Assembly (NCBI RefSeq): GCF_026341125.1
Contig: NZ_JAPEOR010000001.1
Coordinates: 1,178,001 to 1,242,000, forward strand
From: Streptomyces sp. NBC_01142
GTDB taxonomy: Bacteria; Actinomycetota; Actinomycetes; Streptomycetales; Streptomycetaceae
DNA: 64,000 bases
Reading direction: 5' to 3'
Shown: in pieces, positions 1 to 11,011 of the stretch
Numbering within the stretch: the first letter of the stretch is position 1
Layout of the letters: every line of letters starts with the position of its first letter
Notes under the pieces: generated by a model
Databases searched by the model: none
What the model was told of the DNA's origin: nothing
The model's input: the letters and a program-made list of their open reading frames with translations, nothing else
Made by a program: the position numbers and the translations under genes

Positions 1-771
1 GGCGCCGGCTACTCCGAGGCGCTCGACGAAGCCACCGCCCTCGGATACGCCGAGGCCGACCCGACCGCCGACGTGGAGGGCTTCGACGCCGCCGCCAAGG
101 CCGCCATCCTCGCCGGGATCGCCTTCCACACCCGCGTACGCCTCGACGACGTCCACCGCGAGGGCCTGACCGAGGTCACCGCCGCCGACATCGCCTCCGC
201 CAAACGGATGGGCTGCACCGTCAAGCTCCTCGCCATCTGTGAGCGCGCCGCCGACGGCAAGTCCGTCACCGCGCGCGTGCATCCCGCGATGATTCCGCTC
301 AGCCACCCGCTCGCCTCCGTGCGCGAGGCGTACAACGCCGTCTTCGTCGAGGCCGAGGCGGCCGGGCAGCTGATGTTCTACGGTCCGGGTGCGGGCGGTT
401 CGCCGACCGCGTCCGCGGTTCTCGGCGACCTCGTCGCCGTGTGCCGCAACAAGCTCGCCGAGGCCACCGGACCCGGCGAGTCCGCGTACACGCAGCTGCC
501 CGTGAGCCCCATGGGCGACGTGGTGACGCGGTACCACATCAGCCTCGACGTGGCCGACAAGCCGGGCGTGCTCGCCCAGGTGGCGACGGTCTTCGCCGAG
601 CACGGCGTATCGATCGATACGGTCCGTCAGCAGGGCAAGGACGGTGAGGCTTCCCTCGTCGTCGTCACCCACCGCGCGCCCGACGCCGCCCTTTCGGGGA
701 CCGTCGAGGCGCTGCGCAAGCTCGACACCGTGCGCGGTGTCGCCAGCATCATGCGTGTTGAAGGGGAGTAA
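1..771 (+). CDS. hom: Homoserine dehydrogenase, 3' part (N-terminus outside window)
   Basis: The reading frame is open from base 1 and ends with TAA at 769-771, so only the C-terminal 256 residues are present; the NAD(P)-binding domain lies before the window. The visible part has the catalytic-domain run typical of Hom (aspartate semialdehyde to homoserine, in the Thr/Met branch) and a C-terminal ACT domain over about the last 80 residues, which in this family senses threonine. An in-frame ATG at 73 is internal and not the true start. thrC begins 7 bases after the stop, so the two are co-transcribed; thrB follows further on. The identification is firm, from domain content and the thrC/thrB neighbours. 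Confidence 0.93.
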   Translation, partial: GAGYSEALDEATALGYAEADPTADVEGFDAAAKAAILAGIAFHTRVRLDDVHREGLTEVTAADIASAKRMGCTVKLLAICERAADGKSVTARVHPAMIPLSHPLASVREAYNAVFVEAEAAGQLMFYGPGAGGSPTASAVLGDLVAVCRNKLAEATGPGESAYTQLPVSPMGDVVTRYHISLDVADKPGVLAQVATVFAEHGVSIDTVRQQGKDGEASLVVVTHRAPDAALSGTVEALRKLDTVRGVASIMRVEGE

Positions 772-778
772 AGGACCC

Positions 779-1849
779 ATGACCAGCAAGGGCACCCACC
801 AGTGGCGCGGCATCATCGAGGAGTACCGGGACCGGCTTCCGGTCACGGACACCACGCCGGTCGTCACGCTCCGTGAGGGTGGTACGCCACTCGTTCCGGC
901 GCAGGTCCTCTCCGAGCGCACGGGCTGCGAGGTGCACCTCAAGGTCGAGGGCGCCAACCCCACCGGGTCCTTCAAGGACCGCGGAATGACCATGGCCATC
1001 ACCCGGGCCAAGGAGGAGGGCGCGCAGGCCGTCATCTGCGCCTCCACCGGCAACACCTCCGCCTCGGCGGCCGCCTATGCGGTACGCGCCGGAATGCTCT
1101 GCGCCGTCCTGGTGCCCCAGGGCAAGATCGCGCTCGGCAAGATGGGCCAGGCGCTGGTGTACGGCTCGCAGATCCTGCAGGTCGACGGGAACTTCGACGA
1201 CTGCCTGAACCTGGCTCGCGCGCTGTCCGAGAACTACCCGGTGGCGCTGGTCAATTCGGTCAATCCGTACCGCATCGAGGGCCAGAAGACCGCCGCGTTC
1301 GAAATCGTCGACGCGCTCGGCGACGCCCCCGACATCCATGTGCTGCCCGTCGGCAACGCCGGCAACATCACGGCGTACTGGAAGGGCTACAAGGAGTACG
1401 CCGCGGACAGCATGTCCACGCGCACTCCCCGGATGTGGGGTTTCCAGGCCTCCGGCTCCGCGCCCATCGTCCGTGGCGAGGTCGTCAAGGACCCGTCGAC
1501 CATCGCCACCGCGATCCGGATCGGCAACCCGGCCTCCTGGAGCCTCGCGCTGGCGGCCCGTGATGAGTCGGGTGGCTTCATCGACGAGGTGACGGACCGT
1601 GAGATCCTGCGCGCCTACCGGCTGTTGGCCGCGCAGGAGGGTGTCTTCGTCGAGCCCGCATCGGCCGCGTCCGTCGCCGGTCTGCTCAAGGCCGCCGAGC
1701 AGGGCAAGGTCGACCCGGGCCAGCGGATTGTCTGCACCGTCACGGGTAACGGTCTGAAGGACCCGGACTGGGCGGTCGCCGGAGCGCCCCAGCCCGTCAC
1801 CGTCCCGGTCGACGCGGCCGCGGCCGCCGAGCGCCTCGGACTCGCGTAG
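779..1849 (+). CDS. thrC: Threonine synthase
   Basis: A 356-residue PLP enzyme of fold type II that converts O-phosphohomoserine to threonine. The PLP-lysine motif SFKDRG is visible with Lys66, and a TGNTSAS phosphate-binding loop follows. The start is the ATG at 779 rather than the upstream ATG at 644, because the latter would overlap hom by over 120 bases in a frame without homology; a purine-rich GGGGAG lies at about 763-768, inside the end of hom. The length fits the short, cytoplasmic actinobacterial form. It is coupled to hom and followed by a 272-base gap before thrB, which may contain a separate promoter. Confidence 0.96.
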   Translation: MTSKGTHQWRGIIEEYRDRLPVTDTTPVVTLREGGTPLVPAQVLSERTGCEVHLKVEGANPTGSFKDRGMTMAITRAKEEGAQAVICASTGNTSASAAAYAVRAGMLCAVLVPQGKIALGKMGQALVYGSQILQVDGNFDDCLNLARALSENYPVALVNSVNPYRIEGQKTAAFEIVDALGDAPDIHVLPVGNAGNITAYWKGYKEYAADSMSTRTPRMWGFQASGSAPIVRGEVVKDPSTIATAIRIGNPASWSLALAARDESGGFIDEVTDREILRAYRLLAAQEGVFVEPASAASVAGLLKAAEQGKVDPGQRIVCTVTGNGLKDPDWAVAGAPQPVTVPVDAAAAAERLGLA

Positions 1850-2121
1850 CCGGAAATCGCCGTCCGGGTTCCCCCTGGGAAAGCTTCGCAACCCGGACAA
1901 CGCTGTACGTAGGGGCACAGGAGGCTCGCGACACGCATCGTGCGCCTCCTGTGCGCCCTATGTCGCGACAGAACCTTCCTTCGATAAGCTGTACTGAACC
2001 CGCCCCGCCGCATATGCCGCGGTGTAGTTGCCGATACGGCCCACGGGTGTTCGTACCCCTCGAACAAATTTCGCACATCTCGTAAATCTCGCAGTTCAGA
2101 ACCAAGGAGAGTCATCGAGCG

Positions 2122-3042
2122 ATGGCCGGTCCAGCGTTCCGCGCCGCCGCTGTCCGGGTGCGCGTCCCAGCCACCAGCGCCAACCTCGGCCCGGGCTTCG
2201 ACGCCTTCGGGCTGTCCCTGGGGCTGTACGACGACGTGGTCGTCCGGGTCGCGGATTCCGGTCTGCATGTCGACATCGCGGGTGAGGGCGCCACGACGCT
2301 TCCCCGCGATGAGAGCCATCTGCTCGTACGTTCCCTGCGTACGGCCTTCGACCTGCTCGGCGGGCAGCCGCGCGGCCTCGAGGTCATCTGCGCCAACCGG
2401 ATCCCGCACGGGCGAGGACTGGGCTCCTCGTCGGCGGCCATCTGCGCGGGCATCGTCGCCGCCCGAGCGGTGACCATAGGCGGCGACGCCAAGCTCGACG
2501 ACGAGGCCCTGCTGGAGCTCGCGACCGAGATCGAGGGGCACCCCGACAATGTCGCCGCCTGTCTGCTCGGCGGCTTCACACTTGCGTGGACCGACGGGGG
2601 AGCGGCACGCGCCATCAGGATGGATCCCGCAGATTCCATCGTTCCGGTGGTTTTCGTGCCCAGTAAGCCGGTACTCACCGAGACGGCCCGCGGACTTCTT
2701 CCGCGCACCGTCCCCCATGTGGACGCCGCTGCCAACGCGGGTCGTGCGGGCCTGCTCGTCGAGGCTCTGACCAGGCGTCCCGAGCTTCTGCTGCCCGCCA
2801 CGGAGGACCGTCTGCACCAGGAATACCGCGCCCCGGCGATGCCGGCGAGCGTGGAACTTGTGAACCGACTGCGGGCGGACGGCGTCCCTGCAGTCATCTC
2901 CGGTGCGGGCCCCACGGTGCTCGCGCTGGCCGAGGACAGTGCGGCCGACAAGGTCGCACGGCTGGCGGGCGAGGGATGGGCGGCCAACCGGCTCACCTTC
3001 GACGCCGCGGGCGCGAGTGTTCTGCCGCTCGCCCCGCAGTGA
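2122..3042 (+). CDS. thrB: Homoserine kinase
   Basis: A 306-residue GHMP-family kinase that phosphorylates homoserine with ATP to supply ThrC. The glycine-rich GHMP ATP-binding motif GRGLGSSSAA is present near residue 97, with the substrate-binding N-terminal motif PATSANLGPGFD near residue 15. A strong ribosome-binding site, AAGGAGAG, lies about 10 bases before the ATG. It completes the hom-thrC-thrB set, although the 272-base gap after thrC allows independent initiation. No unusual residues were seen. Confidence 0.95.
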   Translation: MAGPAFRAAAVRVRVPATSANLGPGFDAFGLSLGLYDDVVVRVADSGLHVDIAGEGATTLPRDESHLLVRSLRTAFDLLGGQPRGLEVICANRIPHGRGLGSSSAAICAGIVAARAVTIGGDAKLDDEALLELATEIEGHPDNVAACLLGGFTLAWTDGGAARAIRMDPADSIVPVVFVPSKPVLTETARGLLPRTVPHVDAAANAGRAGLLVEALTRRPELLLPATEDRLHQEYRAPAMPASVELVNRLRADGVPAVISGAGPTVLALAEDSAADKVARLAGEGWAANRLTFDAAGASVLPLAPQ

Positions 3043-3423
3043 CACGAGATTGCCGGTGATGGAGAGGGGGAATGTTTGTTGGAGCCGGTAGTGTTAACCT
3101 CAAGTCTGCAACCGACGTCTTTGTGGCGCGGTGCTTCGTGTCCCCATTCGGGACCACCATTCTTCCGGGAGCCTCCCCAACTGCCTGAGCAGCCTGCCTG
3201 AGCAGTTTCGAGCACGCTCCGGAACCGGCACGACACCCCTCGCTTTTCCAGGAGTGGGCCGAGCAGGGGGACCTCGGGCCGGACTTTGCACATAAATCTC
3301 TTCCGCCGTTAATTGCCGGCGGGACCACCGCCCCGGCACGGTCCGCAAGCCAGGACCGCAGCCGGACAGCACAACCGGTCGCCGAGCCAGAAGGCCGACG
3401 TCCGCTCCAGGGAAGGACCCTTC
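3043..3423 (+). promoter_or_regulatory. Long thrB-rho intergenic region and probable rho leader
   Basis: There is no convincing gene in these 381 bases. It contains a direct repeat GCCTGAGCAG near 3178-3206, a possible promoter TTGCAC (3286-3291), 17 bases, TTAATT (3309-3314), and a small hairpin CCGCCG/CGGCGG at 3303-3322 over that -10-like element. A second AT-richer patch at 3071-3100 could hold an upstream promoter, but I cannot define it. rho genes of other bacteria are autoregulated by Rho acting on a long leader; that this leader does so is inference. Confidence 0.45.
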
Positions 3424-5460
<2,037 letters not shown>

Positions 5461-5585
5461 GAAGTCCTCAAGGCCCGCCGGGAGACCTTCACCACAGCCG
5501 TCAGGCGTGGGAGGTGTTCCGCGCTCTTTGCCCCCGCCCGCCGAACTGGCTGATGGGGACGGAGAGTCGGGCCGGCCGAGCAGTC

Positions 5586-5622
5586 CACTGTGCCCACCGC
5601 GCATCGCGCGGTGGGCACAGTG
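5586..5622 (+). terminator. Strong rho terminator hairpin
   Basis: A perfect 17-bp stem (CACTGTGCCCACCGCGC and its complement) with a 3-base loop ATC, followed by CTTTCTT. It lies 126 bases after the rho stop. The rest of the 300-base rho-LCP gap shows no gene; the promoter of the next gene must lie between here and 5760. Confidence 0.9.
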
Positions 5623-5760
5623 CTTTCTTAAGGAGTTCTCAGGACCCTGTGCAACCCTTCTTGCTTCTTCAACGTCTGACTCAACGTCGGACAACTGACG
5701 ACAAACCGCCCTGATCACCACGGCGGGGGGTAGCGGGAAGCAGCGAGAGCCGAGGGGACC

Positions 5761-6900
5761 ATGGCAGACCAGAGCGGTAGCGACAGTCGAATACGCAGCC
5801 GGGGCCGCGGCACGCGCCGTAAGAAGCCCACCAAGGGCCGCCGGGCGATGACCATGGCCGGTTGGTCAGTGGCAGGTCTCGTGCTCGTCGGCGGATCGGG
5901 CCTCGGCTACGTCTACTTCAAGCTCAACGGCAATATCGAGGGCGTCGACATCAACTCCGCGCTCGGCACCGAACGCCCCGAGAACATCGACAACGGCTCC
6001 ATGGACATTCTGGTCCTGGGCTCGGACTCCCGCTCCGGCGCGAACGGCGAGTACGGCGAGGACGAGGGCGGCGCCCGCTCCGACACCGCGATGATCGTGC
6101 ACGTCTACGAGGGCCACAAGAAGGCCAGCGTCGTCTCCGTCCCGCGCGACACCCTCATCGACCGCCCCCGGTGCACGAACAGCAAGGGCACGGACGGAGC
6201 GGGCTCGGACTCCAAGGGCACGTCCGTCACCGGCACGCAGCGCGCGATGTTCAACACGGCGTACGAGACCGGCGGGCCGGCCTGCGCGGTGAAGACGGTC
6301 GAGAAGATGTCCGGCATCCGCATGGACCACTACATCGAGGTCGACTTCACCGGTTTCAAGAAGCTCATCGACGAGCTGGGCGGTGTGGAGATCACCACCA
6401 CCACCCCGATCAACGACGACAAGAGCCATCTGGACCTCAAGCCGGGCACGCACACTCTCGGCGGGGAGCAGTCGCTCGGTCTCGTACGGACCCGCAAGAG
6501 CGTCGGCGACGGCAGTGACCTGGGCCGAATACAGCTGCAGCAGGCCTTCATCAAGGCCTTCATCAACCAGGTGAAGGACGTCGGCGTCTTCACCGGTCCG
6601 AAGCTCCTCGACCTCGCAGACACCGCCACCAAGGCCATCACGCCCGACTCCGAGCTCGACTCGGTCAATGAGCTGATGGGCTTCGCCAAGGGCCTGAGCG
6701 GTCTCGGTGCCGAGGACGTGCACATGATCACGCTGCCGGTCCGGTACGACCCCGCCGACCCGAACCGCGTGGTCCCCCTCGAATCGGCCTCCCAGCAGGT
6801 GTGGACGGCGCTCAAGCAGGACAAGCCCATCCCCGCCTCCGCGGTCAAGGACTCCGCGGGCGACAAGGGCACTGCCGGTGGAGTGGTGAAGAGCCATTAG
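5761..6900 (+). CDS. LytR-CpsA-Psr (LCP) family cell-wall polymer ligase
   Basis: A 379-residue membrane protein. It has a basic cytoplasmic N-terminus (about residues 1-30), one transmembrane helix (about 33-53) and an extracytoplasmic LCP domain. The motif LGSDSR near residue 88 and SVPRDT near residue 128 carry the conserved Asp and Arg residues that bind the polyprenyl-pyrophosphate substrate in this family. LCP enzymes transfer wall teichoic-acid-like or other glycopolymers from lipid carrier to peptidoglycan. The gene has GAGGGG just before the ATG. The WecA/TagO-like transferase at 12389 could make the lipid-linked substrate; that link is inference. Confidence 0.9.
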   Translation: MADQSGSDSRIRSRGRGTRRKKPTKGRRAMTMAGWSVAGLVLVGGSGLGYVYFKLNGNIEGVDINSALGTERPENIDNGSMDILVLGSDSRSGANGEYGEDEGGARSDTAMIVHVYEGHKKASVVSVPRDTLIDRPRCTNSKGTDGAGSDSKGTSVTGTQRAMFNTAYETGGPACAVKTVEKMSGIRMDHYIEVDFTGFKKLIDELGGVEITTTTPINDDKSHLDLKPGTHTLGGEQSLGLVRTRKSVGDGSDLGRIQLQQAFIKAFINQVKDVGVFTGPKLLDLADTATKAITPDSELDSVNELMGFAKGLSGLGAEDVHMITLPVRYDPADPNRVVPLESASQQVWTALKQDKPIPASAVKDSAGDKGTAGGVVKSH

Positions 6901-6918
6901 TACCCGGAAAAGGCCGCG

Positions 6919-6944
6919 GGAATACTTCCGGACCCACCCCGGTT
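6919..6944 (+). promoter_or_regulatory. SigR-type promoter upstream of rpmE
   Basis: GGAAT at 6919-6923, exactly 18 bases, then GTT at 6942-6944: a full match to the Streptomyces SigR (thiol-oxidative-stress sigma factor) consensus GGAAT-N18-GTT. From memory, rpmE is a reported SigR target in S. coelicolor, which supports the call. Confidence 0.75.
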
Positions 6945-6973
6945 TTGGGAGATACGGCCAGTCCTGGCAGACT
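6945..6973 (+). promoter_or_regulatory. Possible housekeeping promoter of rpmE
   Basis: TTGGGA (6945-6950), a 17-base spacer, then CAGACT (6968-6973). This is a reasonable vegetative-type promoter placed directly after the SigR element, giving rpmE two tandem promoters. It is a weaker call than the SigR site because both hexamers deviate from consensus. Confidence 0.45.
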
Positions 6974-7048
6974 GGTACGTCGGCCCCGGTTCACGTACGA
7001 GCAATCCGCGTGTACGACCCGGAGCCCTCCCGAAACTAGGAGACACCC

Positions 7049-7264
7049 TTGAAGCGCGACATCCACCCCCAGTACGTCGAGACCCAGGTCAGCTGCACCT
7101 GCGGCGCGTCGTTCACCACCCGTAGCACCATCGACTCCGGCTCCGTCCGCGCCGAGGTCTGCTCCGAGTGCCACCCGTTCTACACGGGCAAGCAGAAGAT
7201 CCTCGACACCGGTGGCCGCGTGGCCCGCTTCGAGGCCCGCTTCGGCAAGGCTGCCAAGAAGTAG
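7049..7264 (+). CDS. rpmE: 50S ribosomal protein L31, zinc-binding form
   Basis: A 71-residue L31 that bridges the two ribosomal subunits. Cys16, Cys18, Cys38 and Cys41 form the zinc-binding set, so this is the C+ (zinc-containing) type; the cysteine-free paralogue expected under zinc starvation is not in the window. The start is TTG at 7049 with AGGAGA 8 bases upstream. A SigR promoter lies upstream, which fits a zinc-thiolate protein being replenished under thiol oxidation. It is monocistronic, ending in a long hairpin. Confidence 0.96.
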   Translation: MKRDIHPQYVETQVSCTCGASFTTRSTIDSGSVRAEVCSECHPFYTGKQKILDTGGRVARFEARFGKAAKK

Positions 7265-7273
7265 CGAGCCATT

Positions 7274-7319
7274 GCGCCGGCCCTCGGCCGCCCCTGCCCG
7301 GGGTGGCCGTGGCCGGCGC
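7274..7319 (+). terminator. rpmE terminator
   Basis: A long imperfect hairpin: outer stem GCGCCGGCC (7274-7282) with GGCCGGCGC (7311-7319), and an inner near-complementary GC stem, followed by TTTGT. It sits 10 bases after the rpmE stop. Confidence 0.75.
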
Positions 7320-7369
7320 TTTGTCCGTTCTGAGCAGCCCCTTTCGCGTACCAGACCCAGGAGCCCCCG

Positions 7370-8449
7370 ATGTTCGAGGCGGTCGAGGAACTGATCGGCG
7401 AACACGCCGATCTCGAGAAGAAGCTCGCCGACCCGTCGGTCCACGCGGACCAGGCGAACGCGCGCACGCTCAACAAGCGCTACGCCGAGCTCACCCCGAT
7501 CATCGGCACGTACCGCTCCTGGAAGCAGACCGGGGACGACATCCAGACCGCGCGTGAATTCGCCGCCGAGGACCCGGACTTCGCCGCCGAGGTCAAGGTG
7601 CTGGAGAAGCAGCGCGAGGAGCTCACCGAGAAGCTGCGGCTGCTGCTGGTGCCGCGCGACCCCAGCGACGACAAGGACGTCATCCTCGAGGTCAAGGCGG
7701 GCGCGGGCGGCGACGAGTCCGCCCTGTTCGCCGGCGATCTGCTGCGGATGTATCTGCGCTACGCCGAGCGCGTCGGCTGGAAGACCGAGATCATCGACGC
7801 CACCGAGTCCGAGCTGGGCGGCTACAAGGATGTCCAGGTCGCGGTGAAGACCAAGGGCGGCAACGGCGCGACCGAGCCCGGCCAGGGCGTCTGGGCGCGG
7901 CTGAAGTACGAGGGCGGGGTGCACCGCGTCCAGCGCGTGCCCGCCACCGAGTCCCAGGGCCGTATCCACACCTCCGCGGCCGGTGTGCTGGTCACACCCG
8001 AGGCGGAGGAGATCGACGTCGAGATCCACGCCAACGACCTGCGGATCGACGTCTACCGCTCGTCGGGCCCCGGCGGCCAGTCCGTCAACACCACCGACTC
8101 CGCGGTGCGCATCACGCACCTGCCGACCGGAATCGTCGCCTCCTGCCAGAACGAGAAGAGCCAGCTCCAGAACAAGGAGCAGGCGATGCGTATCCTGCGC
8201 TCCAGGCTGCTGGCCGCCGCGCAGGAGGAGGCCGAGAGCAAGGCCGCGGACGCGCGCCGCAGCCAGGTCCGCACCGTGGACCGCTCCGAGAAGATCCGTA
8301 CGTACAACTACCCGGAAAACCGGATCTCGGACCACCGCGTCGGCTTCAAGGCGTACAACTTGGACCAGGTGCTCGACGGCGATCTGGACGCGATGATCCA
8401 GGCCTGCGTCGACGCCGACTCCGCCGCCAAGCTCGCCGCCGCCCAGTAG
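7370..8449 (+). CDS. prfA: Peptide chain release factor 1
   Basis: A 359-residue class I release factor for UAA and UAG. The codon-recognition tripeptide appears as PAT in [10 protein letters not shown], which identifies RF1 rather than RF2. The catalytic GGQ is Gly235-Gly236-Gln237, reaching the peptidyl-transferase centre. ATG at 7370 follows AGGAG at normal distance. prmC, whose product methylates the GGQ glutamine, starts 45 bases downstream, so enzyme and substrate are co-expressed. Confidence 0.97.
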   Translation: MFEAVEELIGEHADLEKKLADPSVHADQANARTLNKRYAELTPIIGTYRSWKQTGDDIQTAREFAAEDPDFAAEVKVLEKQREELTEKLRLLLVPRDPSDDKDVILEVKAGAGGDESALFAGDLLRMYLRYAERVGWKTEIIDATESELGGYKDVQVAVKTKGGNGATEPGQGVWARLKYEGGVHRVQRVPATESQGRIHTSAAGVLVTPEAEEIDVEIHANDLRIDVYRSSGPGGQSVNTTDSAVRITHLPTGIVASCQNEKSQLQNKEQAMRILRSRLLAAAQEEAESKAADARRSQVRTVDRSEKIRTYNYPENRISDHRVGFKAYNLDQVLDGDLDAMIQACVDADSAAKLAAAQ

Positions 8450-8494
8450 CCGCCCTGTAAGCCCCGCACACCGTCCCAGCCCCGGAGGACCAGC

Positions 8495-9340
8495 GTGAAC
8501 CTGCTGCTTGCCGAGGTGGCCCAGGCCACCCAGCGGCTGGCCGACGCCGGCGTGCCCTCACCGCGCTTCGACGCGGAGGAGCTCGCCGCGTTCGTGCACG
8601 GCGTGAAGCGGGGAGAGCTGCACAACGTCAAGGACGCGGACTTCGACGCCCGCTACTGGGAGGCGGTTGCGCGCCGCGAGGCCCGCGAGCCGCTCCAGCA
8701 CATCACCGGCCGGGCCTTCTTCCGCTTTCTGGAGCTTCAGGTCGGCCCCGGCGTCTTCGTACCGCGTCCGGAGACCGAGTCGGTCGTCGGCTGGGCCATA
8801 GACGCCGTACGGGCCATGGATGTCGTCGAGCCGCTCATCGTCGATCTGTGTACGGGCTCCGGGGCGATCGCGCTTGCCATGGCGCAGGAGGTGCCGCGCT
8901 CGCGTGTGCACGGCGTGGAGCTCTCCGAGGACGCGCTGAAGTGGACCCGCAAGAACGCCGAGGGCTCGCGCGTCTCCATCCACCAGGGCGATGCGCTGAG
9001 CGCCCTGCCGGAGCTCGACGGCCAGGTCGATCTGGTCATCTCCAATCCGCCGTACATCCCGCTCACCGAGTGGGAGTACGTCGCCCCCGAGGCCCGTGAC
9101 CACGACCCGAACATGGCGCTCTTCTCCGGTGAGGACGGGCTCGAGACCATCCGTGGCATCGAGCGCACCGCCCACCGGCTGCTGCGGCCGGGCGGTCTCG
9201 TCGTCGTCGAGCACGCCGACACCCAGGGCGGCCAGGTGCCGTGGATCTTCAACGAGGAGGCCGGCTGGGCGGACGCGGCCGACCACCCGGACCTCAACAA
9301 GCGGCCGCGTTTCGCGACCGCACGCAAGGCCATGCCGTGA
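8495..9340 (+). CDS. prmC: Release factor glutamine N5-methyltransferase PrmC (HemK)
   Basis: A 281-residue SAM-dependent methyltransferase that modifies the GGQ glutamine of release factors. It has the N-terminal helical substrate-binding domain (about 1-85), a SAM-binding motif DLCTGSGAIALA near residue 115 and the catalytic N184-P-P-Y187 motif. The GTG start at 8495 follows CGGAGG at 8 bases. It sits in the conserved order prfA-prmC-Sua5, as in many bacteria. Confidence 0.96.
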   Translation: MNLLLAEVAQATQRLADAGVPSPRFDAEELAAFVHGVKRGELHNVKDADFDARYWEAVARREAREPLQHITGRAFFRFLELQVGPGVFVPRPETESVVGWAIDAVRAMDVVEPLIVDLCTGSGAIALAMAQEVPRSRVHGVELSEDALKWTRKNAEGSRVSIHQGDALSALPELDGQVDLVISNPPYIPLTEWEYVAPEARDHDPNMALFSGEDGLETIRGIERTAHRLLRPGGLVVVEHADTQGGQVPWIFNEEAGWADAADHPDLNKRPRFATARKAMP

Positions 9341-9381
9341 CCGGCACCCCTGACCCGTACACGCTTGAGGAGGGCCGTTAG

Positions 9382-10029
9382 ATGGCACGGCGATACGACT
9401 GCAACGACGCGACCGACCGTACGACCGGTCTGCGCGAAGCCGCATCGGCCGTCCGCCGCGGCGAGCTGGTCGTGCTGCCCACCGACACCGTCTACGGGAT
9501 CGGTGCGGACGCCTTCGGCTCCGAGGCCGTCGCCGATCTGCTGGAGGCCAAGGGCCGCGGCCGCAATATGCCCACCCCTGTCCTGATCGGGTCCCCGAAC
9601 ACCCTGCACGGCCTGGTCACCGACTTCTCCGAGCAGGCCTGGGAGCTGGTCGACGCGTTCTGGCCCGGCGCGCTGACGCTGGTCGCCAAGCACCAGCCCT
9701 CGCTCCAGTGGGACCTGGGCGACACCCGTGGCACCGTCGCGATCCGGATGCCGCTGCACCCGGTCGCGATCGAACTGCTCACCGAGGTCGGCCCGATGGC
9801 GGTCTCCAGCGCCAACCTCACCGGACACCCGGCTCCCGAGGACTGCGATGCCGCGCAGGAGATGCTCGGCGACTCGGTCTCGGTCTATCTGGACGGCGGC
9901 CCGACCCCGGGCATCGTCCCGTCCTCGATCGTCGACGTCACGGGCAAGTTCCCGGTGCTGCTGCGCGAGGGAGCGCTCTCGCCGGACGAGCTGCGCAAAG
10001 TCGTACCCGACCTCGAGGTGGCCAATTGA
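9382..10029 (+). CDS. L-threonylcarbamoyladenylate synthase (Sua5/YrdC/TsaC family)
   Basis: A 215-residue YrdC-domain protein that makes threonylcarbamoyl-AMP from threonine, bicarbonate and ATP, the first step of t6A37 modification on ANN-decoding tRNAs. The motif LPTDTVYGIG near residue 32 and SSANLTG near residue 139 are typical. It is the short form, without the C-terminal Sua5 domain. It is located 41 bases after prmC with a GAGGAGGG ribosome-binding site. Its stop overlaps the proposed TTG start of the next gene (TTGA). Confidence 0.94.
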   Translation: MARRYDCNDATDRTTGLREAASAVRRGELVVLPTDTVYGIGADAFGSEAVADLLEAKGRGRNMPTPVLIGSPNTLHGLVTDFSEQAWELVDAFWPGALTLVAKHQPSLQWDLGDTRGTVAIRMPLHPVAIELLTEVGPMAVSSANLTGHPAPEDCDAAQEMLGDSVSVYLDGGPTPGIVPSSIVDVTGKFPVLLREGALSPDELRKVVPDLEVAN

Positions 10030-10700
10030 CCGCCCCTGAGGGGCGTGGCATAGCGGAATCCTGGGGGTCCTCCCGGACGGAGCCCGGGGGAACCACCGCG
10101 ACCTTCCGCATCCTCCACGTCAGCACCGGCAATGTCTGCCGCTCGCCCATCACCGAGCGGCTGACCCGTCATGCCCTGAGCGACCGCCTCGGCGACCGGC
10201 TCGTGGGCGGCCTGATCGTGGAGAGCGCGGGCACCTGGGGCCACGAGGGCGCCCCGATGGAGGCCAACGCCGAGACCGTTCTTGCCGACTTCGGCGCGGA
10301 CGCGACCGGCTTCGTGGGCCGTGAGCTGCTCGACGAGCATGTGATCCGCGCCGACCTCGTCCTCACCGCAACCCGCGACCACCGGGCCCAGGTCATCTCA
10401 ATGGGCCACTCGGCGGGTCTGCGCACCTTCACGCTCAAGGAGTTCACCCGGCTGGTGCGCGCCATAGACCCGGCGACCCTGCCGGACCCGCGTGACGAGG
10501 GCGTCGTGGAGCGCGCCCGCGCGCTGGTACGCGCGGCGGCGGCGCTGCGCGGCTGGCTGCTGGCGCCGAGCCCGGACGCGGACGAGGTGTATGACCCGTA
10601 TGGCGCGCCGATCACGTTCTTCCGCTCGATCGGGGACGAGATCAACCAGGCGCTGGATCCTGTGGTGACGGCGCTGACCGGCGTCCCTGCGAAGCGCTGA
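10026..10700 (+). CDS. Low-molecular-weight protein-tyrosine-phosphatase homologue with Ser in place of catalytic Cys
   Basis: A 224-residue protein of the LMW-PTP fold. The P-loop reads VSTGNVCRSP: the family nucleophile Cys is Ser33 (codon AGC), while the second Cys38 and the Arg39 are kept. The general-acid region is recognisable as YDPYG near residue 194. With Ser at the nucleophile position, normal phosphocysteine chemistry should fail, so it may be a phosphotyrosine/arginine-binding pseudophosphatase, or use other chemistry. The TTG start at 10026 overlaps the Sua5 stop; the first 25 residues are non-homologous and contain a GC-rich repeat-like sequence, so a later start is possible. 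Confidence 0.85.
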   Translation: MTAPEGRGIAESWGSSRTEPGGTTATFRILHVSTGNVCRSPITERLTRHALSDRLGDRLVGGLIVESAGTWGHEGAPMEANAETVLADFGADATGFVGRELLDEHVIRADLVLTATRDHRAQVISMGHSAGLRTFTLKEFTRLVRAIDPATLPDPRDEGVVERARALVRAAAALRGWLLAPSPDADEVYDPYGAPITFFRSIGDEINQALDPVVTALTGVPAKR

Positions 10701-11011
10701 GCCCGCGGCGGGCCCGTTCCCCTCCCCGGCCCTTCCCCTGACTGGGGGTAAGCCCCCAGAGCCCCGTACTGCCTTCGGCCGTGTCCTCGATCGCCGGACG
10801 GGCTGAGTTTCCCGCCCGACAGGCGGCAGACTCGGCCCCGCCGACGAGGGGGGCGCGGGATCCGGCGCAGAGCCCCCGCCGTGCGTCGGGCCGCGCAGCG
10901 AAACAGCGGGAAGGGACGGGGAGGGGACGGAAACCTTCCGGACACCGGGCACGCAAAGGGACCCCGGCCTACATTGGAATGGCCGCAACCCTGCGAGGCC
11001 TGGAGCCACAG
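10701..11011 (+). repeat. Intergenic region with Streptomyces-type repeat elements
   Basis: No gene is seen in these 311 bases. At 10742-10759 a 7-bp hairpin CTGGGGG/CCCCCAG encloses TAAG; the same stem with a TCGG loop recurs at 17308-17325. Near 10784-10806 is GATCGCCGGACGGGCTGA, which I recognise as a sequence scattered through Streptomyces intergenic regions. The last 60 bases hold the glyA ribosome-binding site and probably its promoter, which I could not define. Confidence 0.6.

Noticed and set aside
1615..3045. Minus-strand frame opposite thrC and thrB
   Set aside because: It overlaps two certain enzymes and has no domain or ribosome-binding site.
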